A DNA stretch of 24,438 nt, taken from the NCBI GenBank assembly GCA_963658405.1, contig CAVKQI010000026.1, positions 1 through 24,438 on the forward strand, read 5' to 3'. The position numbers and the translations under genes were made by a program. Each line of letters opens with the position of its first letter. Within the stretch, counting starts at the first letter, position 1. Positions 1-7,509 of this stretch are shown here, piece after piece. The notes beneath the pieces were generated by a model. That model was not told the DNA's origin, did no database searches, and saw nothing but the letters and a program-made list of their open reading frames with translations. This DNA comes from CAG-791 sp963658405. Lineage in GTDB: Bacteria > Bacillota > Clostridia > Lachnospirales > Lachnospiraceae.

Positions 1-73
1 GCCAAATAAATTTGCAAAAATGGGCTCGTTAATGCAAGCATTACTCGCACATTTTTTGCAAATTTGCTTGGCT
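1..73. repeat. Long imperfect hairpin at window start
   Basis: The first 73 bases form one long imperfect inverted repeat. The outer arms (about 1-22 and 51-73) pair with a few mismatches, and the inner arms end in a perfect AATGC-AA-GCATT turn at about 32-43. It stands ahead of repeat copy R1 in the same relative place as hairpins A and B in front of copies R2 and R8, so it may be a different 5' module of the same composite element. It may extend left of the window. No transposase or coding frame is associated with it. Confidence 0.55.
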
Positions 74-93
74 CTGAATAGTTACATTATATC

Positions 94-146
94 GGAGAAT
101 TCGCCTTCGCGAAATTCTCCTCACGTTTCCGCAGTAAACTGCGGAA
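94..146 (+). repeat. Palindromic leader repeat R1 (hairpins C and D)
   Basis: Hairpin C is at 94-120: GGAGAATTCGC, a short loop, then GCGAAATTCTCC. Hairpin D is at 127-146: TTCCGCAG, TAAA, CTGCGGAA. This order and orientation match the other copies. Unlike most of them, no plus-strand gene starts just after it: the next feature is the terminator of the convergent pilin gene. It may be an orphan copy whose gene was lost or replaced. Confidence 0.8.
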
Positions 147-160
147 GGAAGAAGAAAGAA

Positions 161-203
161 GAAAAAATGAAAAACCAGCACAGTGGATTAGGCTGCGCTG
201 GTT
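161..203 (-). terminator. Rho-independent terminator of the pilin-domain gene
   Basis: Read on the minus strand, a stem AACCAGC-g-CAG pairs with CTG-t-GCTGGTT and is followed by TTTTTCATTTTTT. It lies about 55 bases past the stop codon of the minus-strand pilin-domain gene, where its terminator is expected. Confidence 0.75.
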
Positions 204-257
204 CTTCGTTGGAGTATTGTGGGGTATCATTAAAGTAAAGAAGTGACGGGTTGGGTT

Positions 258-869
258 TCACTTCCTCGCTGTAACGACCGTATTTCTCGGTCTGGAAATG
301 GAGGATGTGCCTTTGGACTGTAAGGCCTCCTGATTTCCCTGCAGTATACTGCTCTCATCCACACCTGCTGCCTTTGTACTGTTTGCAAAGGCCGGCGTGC
401 TCACTGCGAACTGTCCGTTTCTTACGTATACGACTGTCATGTCAGACTGCTCTGTGTCTGTCACAGTGATCACAATGCCGTAAATCGTCTCATCATAGGT
501 GACGCCGCTGTCATTGCCGATTCGCTGCACCATCGTATAATGGTAGCTGCCCGGCTTGTCAAAATGCAGCGCATCGAAGGTCACGATGCCGCCCTGATTG
601 GTCTGTTCCTGCAGCACATTTCCCACTGCGTCTCGCAGACAGACACGAAATCTGCCGTCTGCCGGTACATTTCCGTCCATGGTCACTGCAGCGGTGAGCG
701 TGATCGATGCGGCATCCTCTGCCTGCTTTACTGCTGTTATGCCGGCTTTCTGGGTGTTACCGTTTTTCCCAGCCTCCGCATGCGCCGTCATGGGCTGCGA
801 GGAAACCAGCATCAGCGAACAGAGAGCGACAAGGCTCATCTTTTTCGTCTTTAATTTTCTGAACTTCAT
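258..869 (-). CDS. Secreted protein with a pilin isopeptide-linkage (FctA/Spy0128-type) domain
   Basis: 203 residues. A signal peptide is clear: basic start (MKFRKLKTKK), hydrophobic stretch at about 11-24, and an AHA-E cleavage site near residue 31. Residues about 55-165 follow the FctA/Spy0128 pilin pattern: GRFRVCLRD, GGIVTFDALHF, GSYHYTM, GVTYDETIYGIVITVTD and a closing FANS. In family members this beta-sandwich is locked by a Lys-Asn isopeptide bond with a nearby Glu. Asn163 is a candidate partner, but the usual Lys position (about 60-61) reads Ala-Ala and the usual Glu near 115 reads Gln. No LPXTG motif, membrane anchor or charged tail follows, so release from the cell or non-covalent attachment is inferred. 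It is a single gene with no sortase or other pilin gene in view. The start ATG has an AAGG about 11 bases upstream, which is weak. Family call fairly sure, role unknown. Confidence 0.75.
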   Translation of the reverse strand: MKFRKLKTKKMSLVALCSLMLVSSQPMTAHAEAGKNGNTQKAGITAVKQAEDAASITLTAAVTMDGNVPADGRFRVCLRDAVGNVLQEQTNQGGIVTFDALHFDKPGSYHYTMVQRIGNDSGVTYDETIYGIVITVTDTEQSDMTVVYVRNGQFAVSTPAFANSTKAAGVDESSILQGNQEALQSKGTSSISRPRNTVVTARK

Positions 870-914
870 ATCTGTAAAACCTTATAGAACTTTGAAAAAA
901 TCATAAAGCGTATG

Positions 915-930
915 CGTATCTGAAGATACG
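915..930. promoter_or_regulatory. Palindrome in the pilin-gene leader
   Basis: CGTATCT-GA-AGATACG is a perfect inverted repeat 46-61 bases upstream of the pilin-domain start codon. It could be an operator or an mRNA hairpin. No convincing -35/-10 pair was found in 870-1066, although a minus-strand TAAAAT lies just upstream of the palindrome. Confidence 0.35.
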
Positions 931-1025
931 TTTGTGATGCTATTTTATCAGATTCCCCGCATCTCACATCACACAAAAGTATTAAACTGCTTCCTTCTTT
1001 ACCCCATCTTAACAGTAATTTTCGT

Positions 1026-1058
1026 AAGTCCTGCAGACAGTCTCCTGCCGCAGGACTT
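1026..1058 (-). terminator. Possible terminator hairpin after the SDR gene
   Basis: AAGTCCTGC at 1026-1034 pairs perfectly with GCAGGACTT at 1050-1058, just past the stop codon of the minus-strand dehydrogenase. The U-run after the stem is poor (ACGAAAATT), so this is either a weak terminator or only a 3'-end hairpin. Confidence 0.45.
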
Positions 1059-1066
1059 CTAATGTC

Positions 1067-1852
1067 TTACAAACGGCGTATACCTTCCCAGCAAAGAATC
1101 GCCGCATCCACCGGAAGGATCTTGGACAGATATTTATCCGCCAAAGCCACCGGAGAAGGCGTGGAAACGCCGCGCCGTCTGGAAGCATCCGCCAGAGACC
1201 AGCGCACCACGCTCTTCATGCGGGAAGAGAGAGGAAAATGTCTGACCGCCGAGGGAGATGCCTTTTCCTGTGCCACCGGAATGAACTCCGTATCCTTCAC
1301 CCAATAGGGGCAGACCGCCGTCACATAGACCTTTTTCTTTAACAGCTCTGCCCGCAGGGAGCGGCTGTAGCTGATCAGAAAGGCCTTGCTGGCGCCGTAT
1401 ACGCCCAGGCCGGGCAGAGGCTGGAAGCCCGCTGCCGAGCAGATCTGCAGGATATGACCGCCCTTTTTCATATAGGGGATCGTCAGTTGGGTGATGTCTA
1501 CCACGGCCTTGTCATTCAGCAGGATCATATTGTCCAGGTCTTTTCGGGAAAGGTCCTTATTTTCGCCGATCTTGCCAAATCCGGCGGCATTGATGAGCCA
1601 TGTCACCTTCGGCTTTTCTGTCCGCAGCTTTTCCTCGTAGGCCTGCAGCGCCTCCTCCTTCAGCAGATCCAGGGACAGAATGGTTATTTTCAGTTCCGGT
1701 CTTATCTTTTTCAGTTTCCTGCCCAGCTGTTCCATTCTCTCCTGTCTTCTGGCGATGAGCCAGACCTGTGCAAGGTCCTCCTTCTGCACCAGCTGTCTTG
1801 CATATTCCATGCCCAGGCCGCTGGAAGCGCCTGTGATGATCGCAGTTGCCAT
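1067..1852 (-). CDS. Short-chain dehydrogenase/reductase (SDR family)
   Basis: 261 residues, usual length for a classical SDR. The N-terminal Rossmann motif TGASSGLG is at residues 8-15, the NAAG-type motif is present (INAAGFG), the catalytic Ser lies in ICSAAGF and the Tyr-Lys pair in YGASK. NAD(P)-dependent oxidoreduction is the expected reaction; the substrate is not readable from sequence. The length and the LRAELLKKKVYVTAVCPYWV segment resemble the DltE/YqjQ type of bacterial SDR. The start ATG has AAAGGGGAAAA at good spacing. The gene is divergent from the TetR regulator, so that regulator may control it. Confidence 0.85.
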   Translation of the reverse strand: MATAIITGASSGLGMEYARQLVQKEDLAQVWLIARRQERMEQLGRKLKKIRPELKITILSLDLLKEEALQAYEEKLRTEKPKVTWLINAAGFGKIGENKDLSRKDLDNMILLNDKAVVDITQLTIPYMKKGGHILQICSAAGFQPLPGLGVYGASKAFLISYSRSLRAELLKKKVYVTAVCPYWVKDTEFIPVAQEKASPSAVRHFPLSSRMKSVVRWSLADASRRRGVSTPSPVALADKYLSKILPVDAAILCWEGIRRL

Positions 1853-1920
1853 GTGTTTTCCCCTTTCTTTTATCTCCCTCGTCCGGCTGAATTGTGAACT
1901 GTAAACTTCTGTTATTTTTT

Positions 1921-1950
1921 TACAATAGCTTTTCTTTATGCACTATTGTA
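1921..1950. promoter_or_regulatory. Inverted repeat between SDR and TetR genes
   Basis: TACAATAG at 1921-1928 and CTATTGTA at 1943-1950 are exact reverse complements with a 14-base spacer. The site is about 70 bases ahead of the SDR start and in front of the divergent TetR-type gene, so it is a candidate operator. Operators of TetR proteins are usually palindromes in such divergent regions; the link here is inference. Confidence 0.35.
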
Positions 1951-1979
1951 CAACAAATTCTTTTGATGTACACTGAAAA

Positions 1980-1997
1980 CGTGAATAAAAATTCACG
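1980..1997. promoter_or_regulatory. Second inverted repeat ahead of the TetR gene
   Basis: CGTGAAT-AAAA-ATTCACG is a perfect 7-bp stem with an AAAA loop, upstream of the gap. It is a second candidate operator for the TetR-type regulator or a small leader hairpin. The real start codon and promoter are hidden by the N run, so spacing cannot be judged. Confidence 0.35.
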
Positions 1998-2040
1998 AGA
2001 AAGATAACGTATCAGATAGTGTATATTAAGTTCACAACCC

Positions 2041-2124
2041 NNNNNNNNNNNNNNNNNNNNNNNNNNNNNNNNNNNNNNNNNNNNNNNNNNNNNNNNNNNN
2101 NNNNNNNNNNNNNNNNNNNNNNNN
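2041..2124. other. Assembly gap (84 N)
   Basis: An uninterrupted run of N. It removes the ribosome binding site, start codon and first residues of the TetR-type regulator and perhaps part of its promoter. The reading frame happens to stay open across the stated gap length, but the true length is unknown. Confidence 0.95.
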
Positions 2125-2735
2125 ACCAACAGAATACCCTCCTGCAGGCCGCCATCCGGGAATTTGCCGACAAAGGCTACGAGCGCGCCAGCATCAGCGC
2201 CATCGCCCGCCGGGCCGGCGTCAGCGTCGGCGTGATTTACAAGTATTATGAGGACAAAGCCGCCCTCTTTCTGGCCTGTGTCAGGATCAGCCTGGAGCCG
2301 CTCCACAAAGCCCTGCAGGATCTGATCAGCGGGAATGCCCCTATAGAGGACAGTCTGGATACCATCATCCAGACCCTGATCAGGCACTCCCGGGAACATC
2401 GGGAAGTCAACCGGATGTATCACGAGATCACCGGCAATTCCGCGCATCGGCTGAGCCGTGCCCTATCCCGGGAGATCGAAGAGATGTCCTCCCAGGTCTA
2501 CACGGAGCTGATCCGCAAGGCCAAGACAGAAGGAAAATGCCGTCCGGATGCAGACCCCCGGCTCTTTGCCTTCTTTATAGATGATCTGTTTATGATGCTG
2601 CAGTTTTCCTACAGCTGTGATTATTATCGGGAAAGACTGAAGCTCTACGGCGGTGAGGATATTCTGGATGACGATGAGAGGATTGCCGCGCAGCTGCGCA
2701 GTTTCCTGACCGGCGCTCTGGGGCTTAAATCCTGA
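2041..2735 (+). CDS. TetR/AcrR family transcriptional regulator (start lost in gap)
   Basis: Readable coding sequence begins at 2125 and runs to the stop at 2735, about 203 residues. The first part is a typical TetR DNA-binding domain: LLQAAIREFADKGYERAS (helix 1), then ISAIARRAGVSVGVIYKYY with the recognition helix, then EDKAALFLAC. The remainder is the variable ligand-binding, dimerising domain with several Phe/Met-rich helices. The true start lies in the gap; a GTG at 2019 is in frame but has no ribosome binding site. The stop is followed 20 bases later by the kinase gene on the same strand, so autoregulation of this operon and perhaps of the divergent SDR gene is a reasonable guess. The ligand is unknown. 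Confidence 0.85.
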
Positions 2736-2755
2736 GAGCAGAAAGGAAGGTGTCT

Positions 2756-4351
2756 ATGCATCAATATGTGATTGCCTATGATGTGGGAACCACCGGTATC
2801 AAAACCTGTCTCTTTTCCCTGGACGGCGGCATTGCCCTCCGGGGCGGAAGCTATGCCTCCTATCCCCTTTACATTCTGGAGAACGGCGGGGCCGAACAGG
2901 ATGCGGATGAATGGTGGGCGGCCATGTGCTCCACCACGAAGGATCTGCTCGATAAGACAGGTGTACCCAAAGAAGAGGTCCTGGGCATCAGCTTCTGTTC
3001 CCAGATGCAGGGTCTTGTGCTGGTAGACAAAGAGGGGCACGCCCTGCGCCGTCCCATGAGCTACATGGATCAGCGGGCCGCCGACACCTTTGCCCGGAAC
3101 GCGGGAGGAGGCATTCGGATCTCCGGTCTGGGCATCGGCAAGCTCCTGCCCTGCCTTCTGGATACCACAGCCGCTCCCACCAGTGTCAAGGATCCCATCT
3201 GGAAATATCTCTGGGTCAAGGAACATGAGCCGCAAGTTTACGCCAAAGTCTACAAATGGCTGGACGTCAAGGAGTACCTGATCTGTCGGGCCAGCGGCGC
3301 CTTCGTCATGACCAGAGACTCCGCCTACTCCACTTTCCTGTATGATACGAGAAAAGGAAAATGGTGCTGGAATCAGCATTTATGCGATCTCTTCGGTGTG
3401 GATATACGCCACCTGCCCGAGGTCATCGACTGCAGCCAGGCAGCCGGCACTCTGACAGAGTCTGCGGCCGCCGAGCTCTCTCTTGCCCCCGGCACCAAAG
3501 TCTTCGGAGGCGGCGGGGATGCCACTCTCATCGGCATCGGCGCCGGCTGTACCAAGGTAGGGCAGACCCACATCTATTCCGGCACCTCCGGCTGGGTCTC
3601 CACCATCACCGACCGGCAGAAGGTAGACATCGTCTCCATGATCGCTGCCGTGGTGGGCGCCCGGGAAGGCACTTTTAATTACTTTGCCGAAATGGAGACC
3701 GCCGGCAAGTGCTTTGAGTGGGTCAAGGAACATCTGGCCTTAGACGAGATCGGCATTTATCTGAAAAAGCAGACGGTGGCCGAGGGGGAGGAGGCCGTAT
3801 ACAAGAGCCTCTACGACTATCTCAGCGACACCGTGCAGAAGGCTCCTCCGGGCTGCGGGGGACTCATCTTCACACCCTGGCTTCACGGGAACCGCTGTCC
3901 CTTTGAGGACCCCTACGCCACCGGCATGTTCTTTAACATCCGTCTGGAGACCGGAAAGACGGAAATGCTCCGGGCCGTTCTGGAGGGCATCTGCTATCAT
4001 CTGCGCTGGATGCTGGAATGCTCGGAAAAGAAGGTTCCGGCCAGTGAGAAGATCCGCTTCGTGGGCGGCGGCGCCCTCTCCCCTGTGACCTGTCAGATCC
4101 TGGCAGATATCACCGGCAGGACCATAGAGACCGTGGATCATACGCAGGATGTGGGTGCCATCGGTGCCGCCATGATCGCCGGCATAGGACTGGGTGTCCT
4201 GCCCTCTCTCGAGGAAGCGGGCGCAATGATCCAGCCCTCCCGGACCTATCAGCCTGATACCGCCAATCATGCGGTCTACGACAAATACTACGCTGTCTTT
4301 AAGCAGCTGCATAAAAGTAATCAGAAACTGTTTAAGATGGCGAATGTATAG
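2756..4351 (+). CDS. FGGY-family carbohydrate kinase (xylulokinase-like)
   Basis: 531 residues from the ATG at 2756, chosen because AGGAAGG ends five bases before it; a GTG six bases earlier overlaps that site. The N-terminal actin-like domain has the phosphate-binding DVGTTGIK at 9-16 and a SQMQG motif at about 82-86, as in xylulokinases. The second domain starts near GGGGDA, where Asp255 is the expected catalytic base, followed by YSGTSGW and GGGALSP for ATP binding. The family phosphorylates ketoses and polyols with ATP in the cytoplasm. It is followed 42 bases later by a class II aldolase, which suggests a kinase-aldolase pathway (ketose to ketose 1-phosphate to C3 units plus an aldehyde). 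Whether the sugar is xylulose, fuculose, rhamnulose or another ketose cannot be decided here. Confidence 0.88.
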   Translation: MHQYVIAYDVGTTGIKTCLFSLDGGIALRGGSYASYPLYILENGGAEQDADEWWAAMCSTTKDLLDKTGVPKEEVLGISFCSQMQGLVLVDKEGHALRRPMSYMDQRAADTFARNAGGGIRISGLGIGKLLPCLLDTTAAPTSVKDPIWKYLWVKEHEPQVYAKVYKWLDVKEYLICRASGAFVMTRDSAYSTFLYDTRKGKWCWNQHLCDLFGVDIRHLPEVIDCSQAAGTLTESAAAELSLAPGTKVFGGGGDATLIGIGAGCTKVGQTHIYSGTSGWVSTITDRQKVDIVSMIAAVVGAREGTFNYFAEMETAGKCFEWVKEHLALDEIGIYLKKQTVAEGEEAVYKSLYDYLSDTVQKAPPGCGGLIFTPWLHGNRCPFEDPYATGMFFNIRLETGKTEMLRAVLEGICYHLRWMLECSEKKVPASEKIRFVGGGALSPVTCQILADITGRTIETVDHTQDVGAIGAAMIAGIGLGVLPSLEEAGAMIQPSRTYQPDTANHAVYDKYYAVFKQLHKSNQKLFKMANV

Positions 4352-4393
4352 ATTCTCCGACCAAATCACCTGTCTTCAGAAAGGAGCACTTCT

Positions 4394-5380
4394 ATGCAAG
4401 AAGAAAAAGCAAGGCAGCTTGTGGCGGACACAGGCAGAGTCCTGCTGGAAAAAGGTCTGGTGGCCAGGACCTGGGGAAATATCAGCTGCCGGGTATCTGA
4501 GGATACCTTCGCCATTTCCCCCAGCGGTTTGGGCTATGAAGACATGCAGGCGGATGATGTCCCCCTTTACCATGCCGCAGACGGCACCTGGGTAGGCTCC
4601 CGCAAGCCCTCCAGCGAGAAAAAGATCCATGCTGCCGCGTATGCGCTGTATCCGGATGTGCAGGCCGTGATCCATACTCACCAGGATTACGCCACAGCCA
4701 TGAGCCTTACCGGCGCCGGCGATCTGCGCTTTACCCCGGAGGAAAAAAAGCTCCTGGGCCGGATCCCCACCGCCGCCTATGGTCTTCCGGGCACAGACCG
4801 TTTGAAAAATAATGTGGAAGCAGCCCTTAAAAGAGGCGCGCGGATCGTATTGATGGCCCATCACGGCGCGCTGATCCTGGGTACGGACATGGAGGACGCT
4901 CTCCGGAAGGCCCAGATGCTCGAGCAGGTATGCCGCCGGCGCATCAAAGCCGTCCTGAAGGCACAGCGCTATGAGCCCATCTCCGGAAAGCTCCGCTTTG
5001 ATGTAAACGTATTAGGTCCCTACACCATGCTGGTAAAGGACGACAATATCCTCTATGCCGCCGAACACGGTGGATTTCACGCCCAGCTCGATGACATAGC
5101 CCAGATGCTGGGAGAGCGACTCTCCTGCGCGGAAAACCGACACCGCAGCGTCAGCGCAGCCCTGCGTCACACCGATGCGGTCCTGGTAAAGGACGTAGGC
5201 TGCGTCATCAATGCAAAGACAGCGGATGACGCCCAGGCTCTCGCCATCCTCGTGGCCAAGGCCTGCATGGTCCGCAGATATACGGATGCCCTGTATATCC
5301 GCAATGATCTGTCCGGCTTTGACTGCCTGCTGATGGAGGCGGTCTTTAAGATGAAATATGCCAAGCAGAAGAAGAAATGA
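4394..5380 (+). CDS. Class II aldolase/adducin family protein with C-terminal extension
   Basis: 328 residues. Residues 1-190 form a zinc-dependent class II aldolase domain: GNIS at 28-31, SPSG at 42-45, catalytic Glu75 in KPSSEKKIH, zinc ligands His94 and His96 in HTH, and the third His in AHHG at 156-157. These positions closely match L-fuculose-1-phosphate aldolase, whose family cleaves ketose 1-phosphates into dihydroxyacetone phosphate and an aldehyde. FucA-type enzymes have about 215 residues; here about 130 more follow, including LVKDVGCVINAKTADDAQAL, which resembles the last third of an aldolase fold and may be a degenerate second copy. The ribosome binding site is AAGGAG. It lies between the kinase and the GtrA gene in the same orientation, so co-transcription is likely. 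Substrate unknown. Confidence 0.85.
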   Translation: MQEEKARQLVADTGRVLLEKGLVARTWGNISCRVSEDTFAISPSGLGYEDMQADDVPLYHAADGTWVGSRKPSSEKKIHAAAYALYPDVQAVIHTHQDYATAMSLTGAGDLRFTPEEKKLLGRIPTAAYGLPGTDRLKNNVEAALKRGARIVLMAHHGALILGTDMEDALRKAQMLEQVCRRRIKAVLKAQRYEPISGKLRFDVNVLGPYTMLVKDDNILYAAEHGGFHAQLDDIAQMLGERLSCAENRHRSVSAALRHTDAVLVKDVGCVINAKTADDAQALAILVAKACMVRRYTDALYIRNDLSGFDCLLMEAVFKMKYAKQKKK

Positions 5381-5422
5381 TCTCCTGCCGCAGCCAACCA
5401 CTAAGGAGAGGGGGCGACTGCC

Positions 5423-5848
5423 ATGTCTGCCAAAAGCAAGGAAACACTTCGCGTTGTCAAATTCGTTTTATTTTCCATCTCTGCCGGTGTCATAGAGATT
5501 GCCGCTTTTTCGCTGCTCAATGAACTGGCGGGATGGCCTTACTGGCCCTGTTATCTCATCGCGCTGGTGCTTTCGGTTCTCTGGAACTTTACGCTGAACC
5601 GCAAATTCACCTTCCAGTCTGCCAACAATGTGCCTGCTGCCATGCTCAAGGTCGCTCTGTTCTACGCCGTCTTCACGCCGGCCAGCACCTGCATCGGCAA
5701 TTACCTGGCAGAGAGCCTTTCATGGAATGCTTACCTGGTCACGCTGCTGAACATGGCCTGCAACTTTGTCCTGGAATACGTCTATGACCGTTTCGTCGTA
5801 TTCGGCCAGAGTCTTGATACCAACGAACGCGCACAGAAAAACAAATAA
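5423..5848 (+). CDS. GtrA-like small membrane protein
   Basis: 141 residues with four hydrophobic segments at about 11-31, 37-56, 72-92 and 98-118, and the family signature WNFTLNRKFTF between the second and third. GtrA proteins are small four-helix inner-membrane proteins thought to move lipid-linked sugars or assist cell-surface polysaccharide synthesis. The start ATG has a strong site (AAGGAGAGGGG). It lies 42 bases after the aldolase gene, so it is probably in the same transcript, although its function has no obvious link to ketose breakdown. The tail is charged and cytoplasmic in style. Family call firm, role uncertain. Confidence 0.82.
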   Translation: MSAKSKETLRVVKFVLFSISAGVIEIAAFSLLNELAGWPYWPCYLIALVLSVLWNFTLNRKFTFQSANNVPAAMLKVALFYAVFTPASTCIGNYLAESLSWNAYLVTLLNMACNFVLEYVYDRFVVFGQSLDTNERAQKNK

Positions 5849-5850
5849 AA

Positions 5851-5982
5851 AGTTTAAAAGAAATGTCCGATGGCATTTCTTTCAAACTCGAATTGATGCC
5901 GTAAACGTCATCAATTCGGGATCATATCAGGGAATTCGCCTTCGCGAAATTCCCCTCACGCCGCCGCTGCAAAGCAGCGCAG
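5851..5982 (+). repeat. Composite palindromic leader repeat R2 (hairpins A-B-C-D)
   Basis: Four hairpins in a row. A is at 5851-5888 (AGTTTAAAAGAAATG against CATTTCTTTCAAACT). B is at 5889-5918 (CGAATTGATG against CATCAATTCG, 10 bp). C is at 5930-5954 (GGGAATTCGC against GCGAAATTCCC). D is at about 5962-5982 (CGCTGC-AAA-GCAGCG). A begins two bases after the GtrA stop, and D ends about 26 bases before the aminotransferase start. The same A-B-C-D order is seen at 24311-24438. Confidence 0.88.
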
Positions 5983-6007
5983 AAATGTAAGAAGAATGGA
6001 GGTTACA

Positions 6008-7498
6008 ATGAATAACTGTGGAATTTCCAGATGGGACAATCCGAAAAAGATCAACCGCAAACTGAAGGTGCTGACCAGTCAGCCCATCTGGGAGGTGGAT
6101 GATGACTATTATGAGAAAGTCCTGAAATACTTCGATGAGAAGTGCGCCGCTTCCAAGGCTGTCTATGAGGAGGCCAAGGATTATATCCCCGGCGGCGTCC
6201 AGCACAATCTGGCTTTCAATAAGCCCTTCCCCATCTGTATGGCCAAGGCAGAGGGCGCTTATCTCTATGATAAGGACGGCAACCAGTACATCGATTTCCT
6301 CCAGGCCGGCGGTCCCACCATCCTGGGCTCCAACTACGAGCCTGTCCGGAAAAAGGTCCTGGAACTCCTGGAGGAATGCGGTCCCGTCACCGGTCTGCTC
6401 CATGAGTCCGAGCTGATGCTGGCCAAGGAGATCAACAAACACATGCCCCACGTGGAAATGTTCCGTATGCTGGGCTCCGGCACCGAGGCCTGCATGGCTT
6501 CTCTCCGTATCGCCCGCATCGCCACCGGCAAGAAGCGGATCATCAAGATCGGCGGCGCCTACCACGGCTGGTCCGATCAGCTGGTCTACGGCCTGAAGAT
6601 CCCCGGATCCAGAGCATTGCTGGAGTCCCACGGTATCCCCGGCAGCTGCTACGGCACCACGGATGAGTGCCGTCCCAATGACCTGAATATGCTCGAAGAA
6701 ATCCTGAAGATCAACCGCATGAAGGGCGGCACCGCTGCTGTCCTGGTAGAGCCCTGCGGACCGGAGAGCGGCACCAGACCGATCTCCAAAAACTACAACA
6801 AGGGCGTCCGGGAGCTCTGCGACCGCTACGGCGCGCTGCTGATCTTTGATGAAGTGGTCACCGGCTTCCGTGTAGGTATCGGCGGCGCGCAGGAATACTT
6901 TGATGTCGTGCCGGATCTGACCATCTTCGGCAAGATCATTGCCGGCGGTTATCCCGCAGCCGGCGGTGTAGGCGGCAAGAGAGAATACGCGGAGCTCATG
7001 GCGGCAGGTCTTGCGACCGGCAAGCACAGAGCCTACGTAGGCGGCACCTTGGCTGCCAATCCGCTCTCCTGCGTGGCCGGCACTGCAGCCATCCGCGAGA
7101 TCGCAGCCACCAACGCCTGCGAGAAGGCCGGCAAAATGGGCGACCGCATCACCGACGGCCTCAAGGAACTCATCGATCGCTACGGTCTTCCCTATGTAGC
7201 TTACAACCAGGGCTCCATCTGCCACCTGGAGTGCACCGGCGCCATGAGCTTTGACTTCTCCTCCCTGAGCTTTGCCAAGTCTGCTCTGAATATTCTGAAG
7301 TACAAGGATATGATGTATGTCCGCAAGGATTCCATGGAGCGCATGGGTGCTGCTTATATGGCCAACGGTCTGGTGACACTGGCCGGTTCCCGGCTCTATA
7401 CTTCCATGGCGGATACGCCGGAGATCATCGACGAGGCATTGAACCGCTTCGAGGAAGTGTTCAAGCACGTGAAGAAGACGGATAAGGGTCTGGTATAA
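6008..7498 (+). CDS. Class III PLP aminotransferase, glutamate-1-semialdehyde aminomutase-like
   Basis: 496 residues from the ATG at 6008, selected because TGGAGG lies just before it; an upstream in-frame ATG at 5996 is only part of that site. This is a fold-type I PLP enzyme: GSGTEA at 156-161 (phosphate binding), AYHGWSD at about 184-190, DEVVTGFR at 281-288 (the Asp that holds the pyridine nitrogen) and FGKIIAGGYPAAGG, with Lys309 as the Schiff-base lysine. The best family match is glutamate-1-semialdehyde 2,1-aminomutase (about 430 residues), but there is an N-terminal extension of about 55 residues and no haem gene nearby, so an aminotransferase or aminomutase acting on another substrate is more likely than HemL. 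It may be an end gene of the kinase-aldolase operon or, given the repeat in front, a separately translated unit. Confidence 0.82.
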   Translation: MNNCGISRWDNPKKINRKLKVLTSQPIWEVDDDYYEKVLKYFDEKCAASKAVYEEAKDYIPGGVQHNLAFNKPFPICMAKAEGAYLYDKDGNQYIDFLQAGGPTILGSNYEPVRKKVLELLEECGPVTGLLHESELMLAKEINKHMPHVEMFRMLGSGTEACMASLRIARIATGKKRIIKIGGAYHGWSDQLVYGLKIPGSRALLESHGIPGSCYGTTDECRPNDLNMLEEILKINRMKGGTAAVLVEPCGPESGTRPISKNYNKGVRELCDRYGALLIFDEVVTGFRVGIGGAQEYFDVVPDLTIFGKIIAGGYPAAGGVGGKREYAELMAAGLATGKHRAYVGGTLAANPLSCVAGTAAIREIAATNACEKAGKMGDRITDGLKELIDRYGLPYVAYNQGSICHLECTGAMSFDFSSLSFAKSALNILKYKDMMYVRKDSMERMGAAYMANGLVTLAGSRLYTSMADTPEIIDEALNRFEEVFKHVKKTDKGLV

Positions 7499-7509
7499 CA
7501 CAGGAGAAA

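Noticed and set aside
1..73. End of an insertion sequence or MITE
   Set aside because: No transposase, no target-site duplication visible and no second end found in the window; kept only as a hairpin.
20..238. 72-codon plus-strand frame over the start hairpin and R1
   Set aside because: Passes through two palindromic elements and a terminator, has no ribosome binding site and no similarity to known proteins.
2756..5380. Naming the kinase and aldolase fucK and fucA because a fucosidase is nearby
   Set aside because: The fucosidase is 12 kb away on the other strand, the kinase looks closer to xylulokinases by motif, and no fucose isomerase is present.
6008..7498. Calling the aminotransferase hemL
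   Set aside because: The motifs fit the family but the N-terminal extension and the absence of haem genes make the specific assignment unsafe.
5927..7501. 524-codon minus-strand frame opposite the aminotransferase
   Set aside because: It mirrors codon bias of the real gene, has no recognisable domain or ribosome binding site, and runs into repeat R2.
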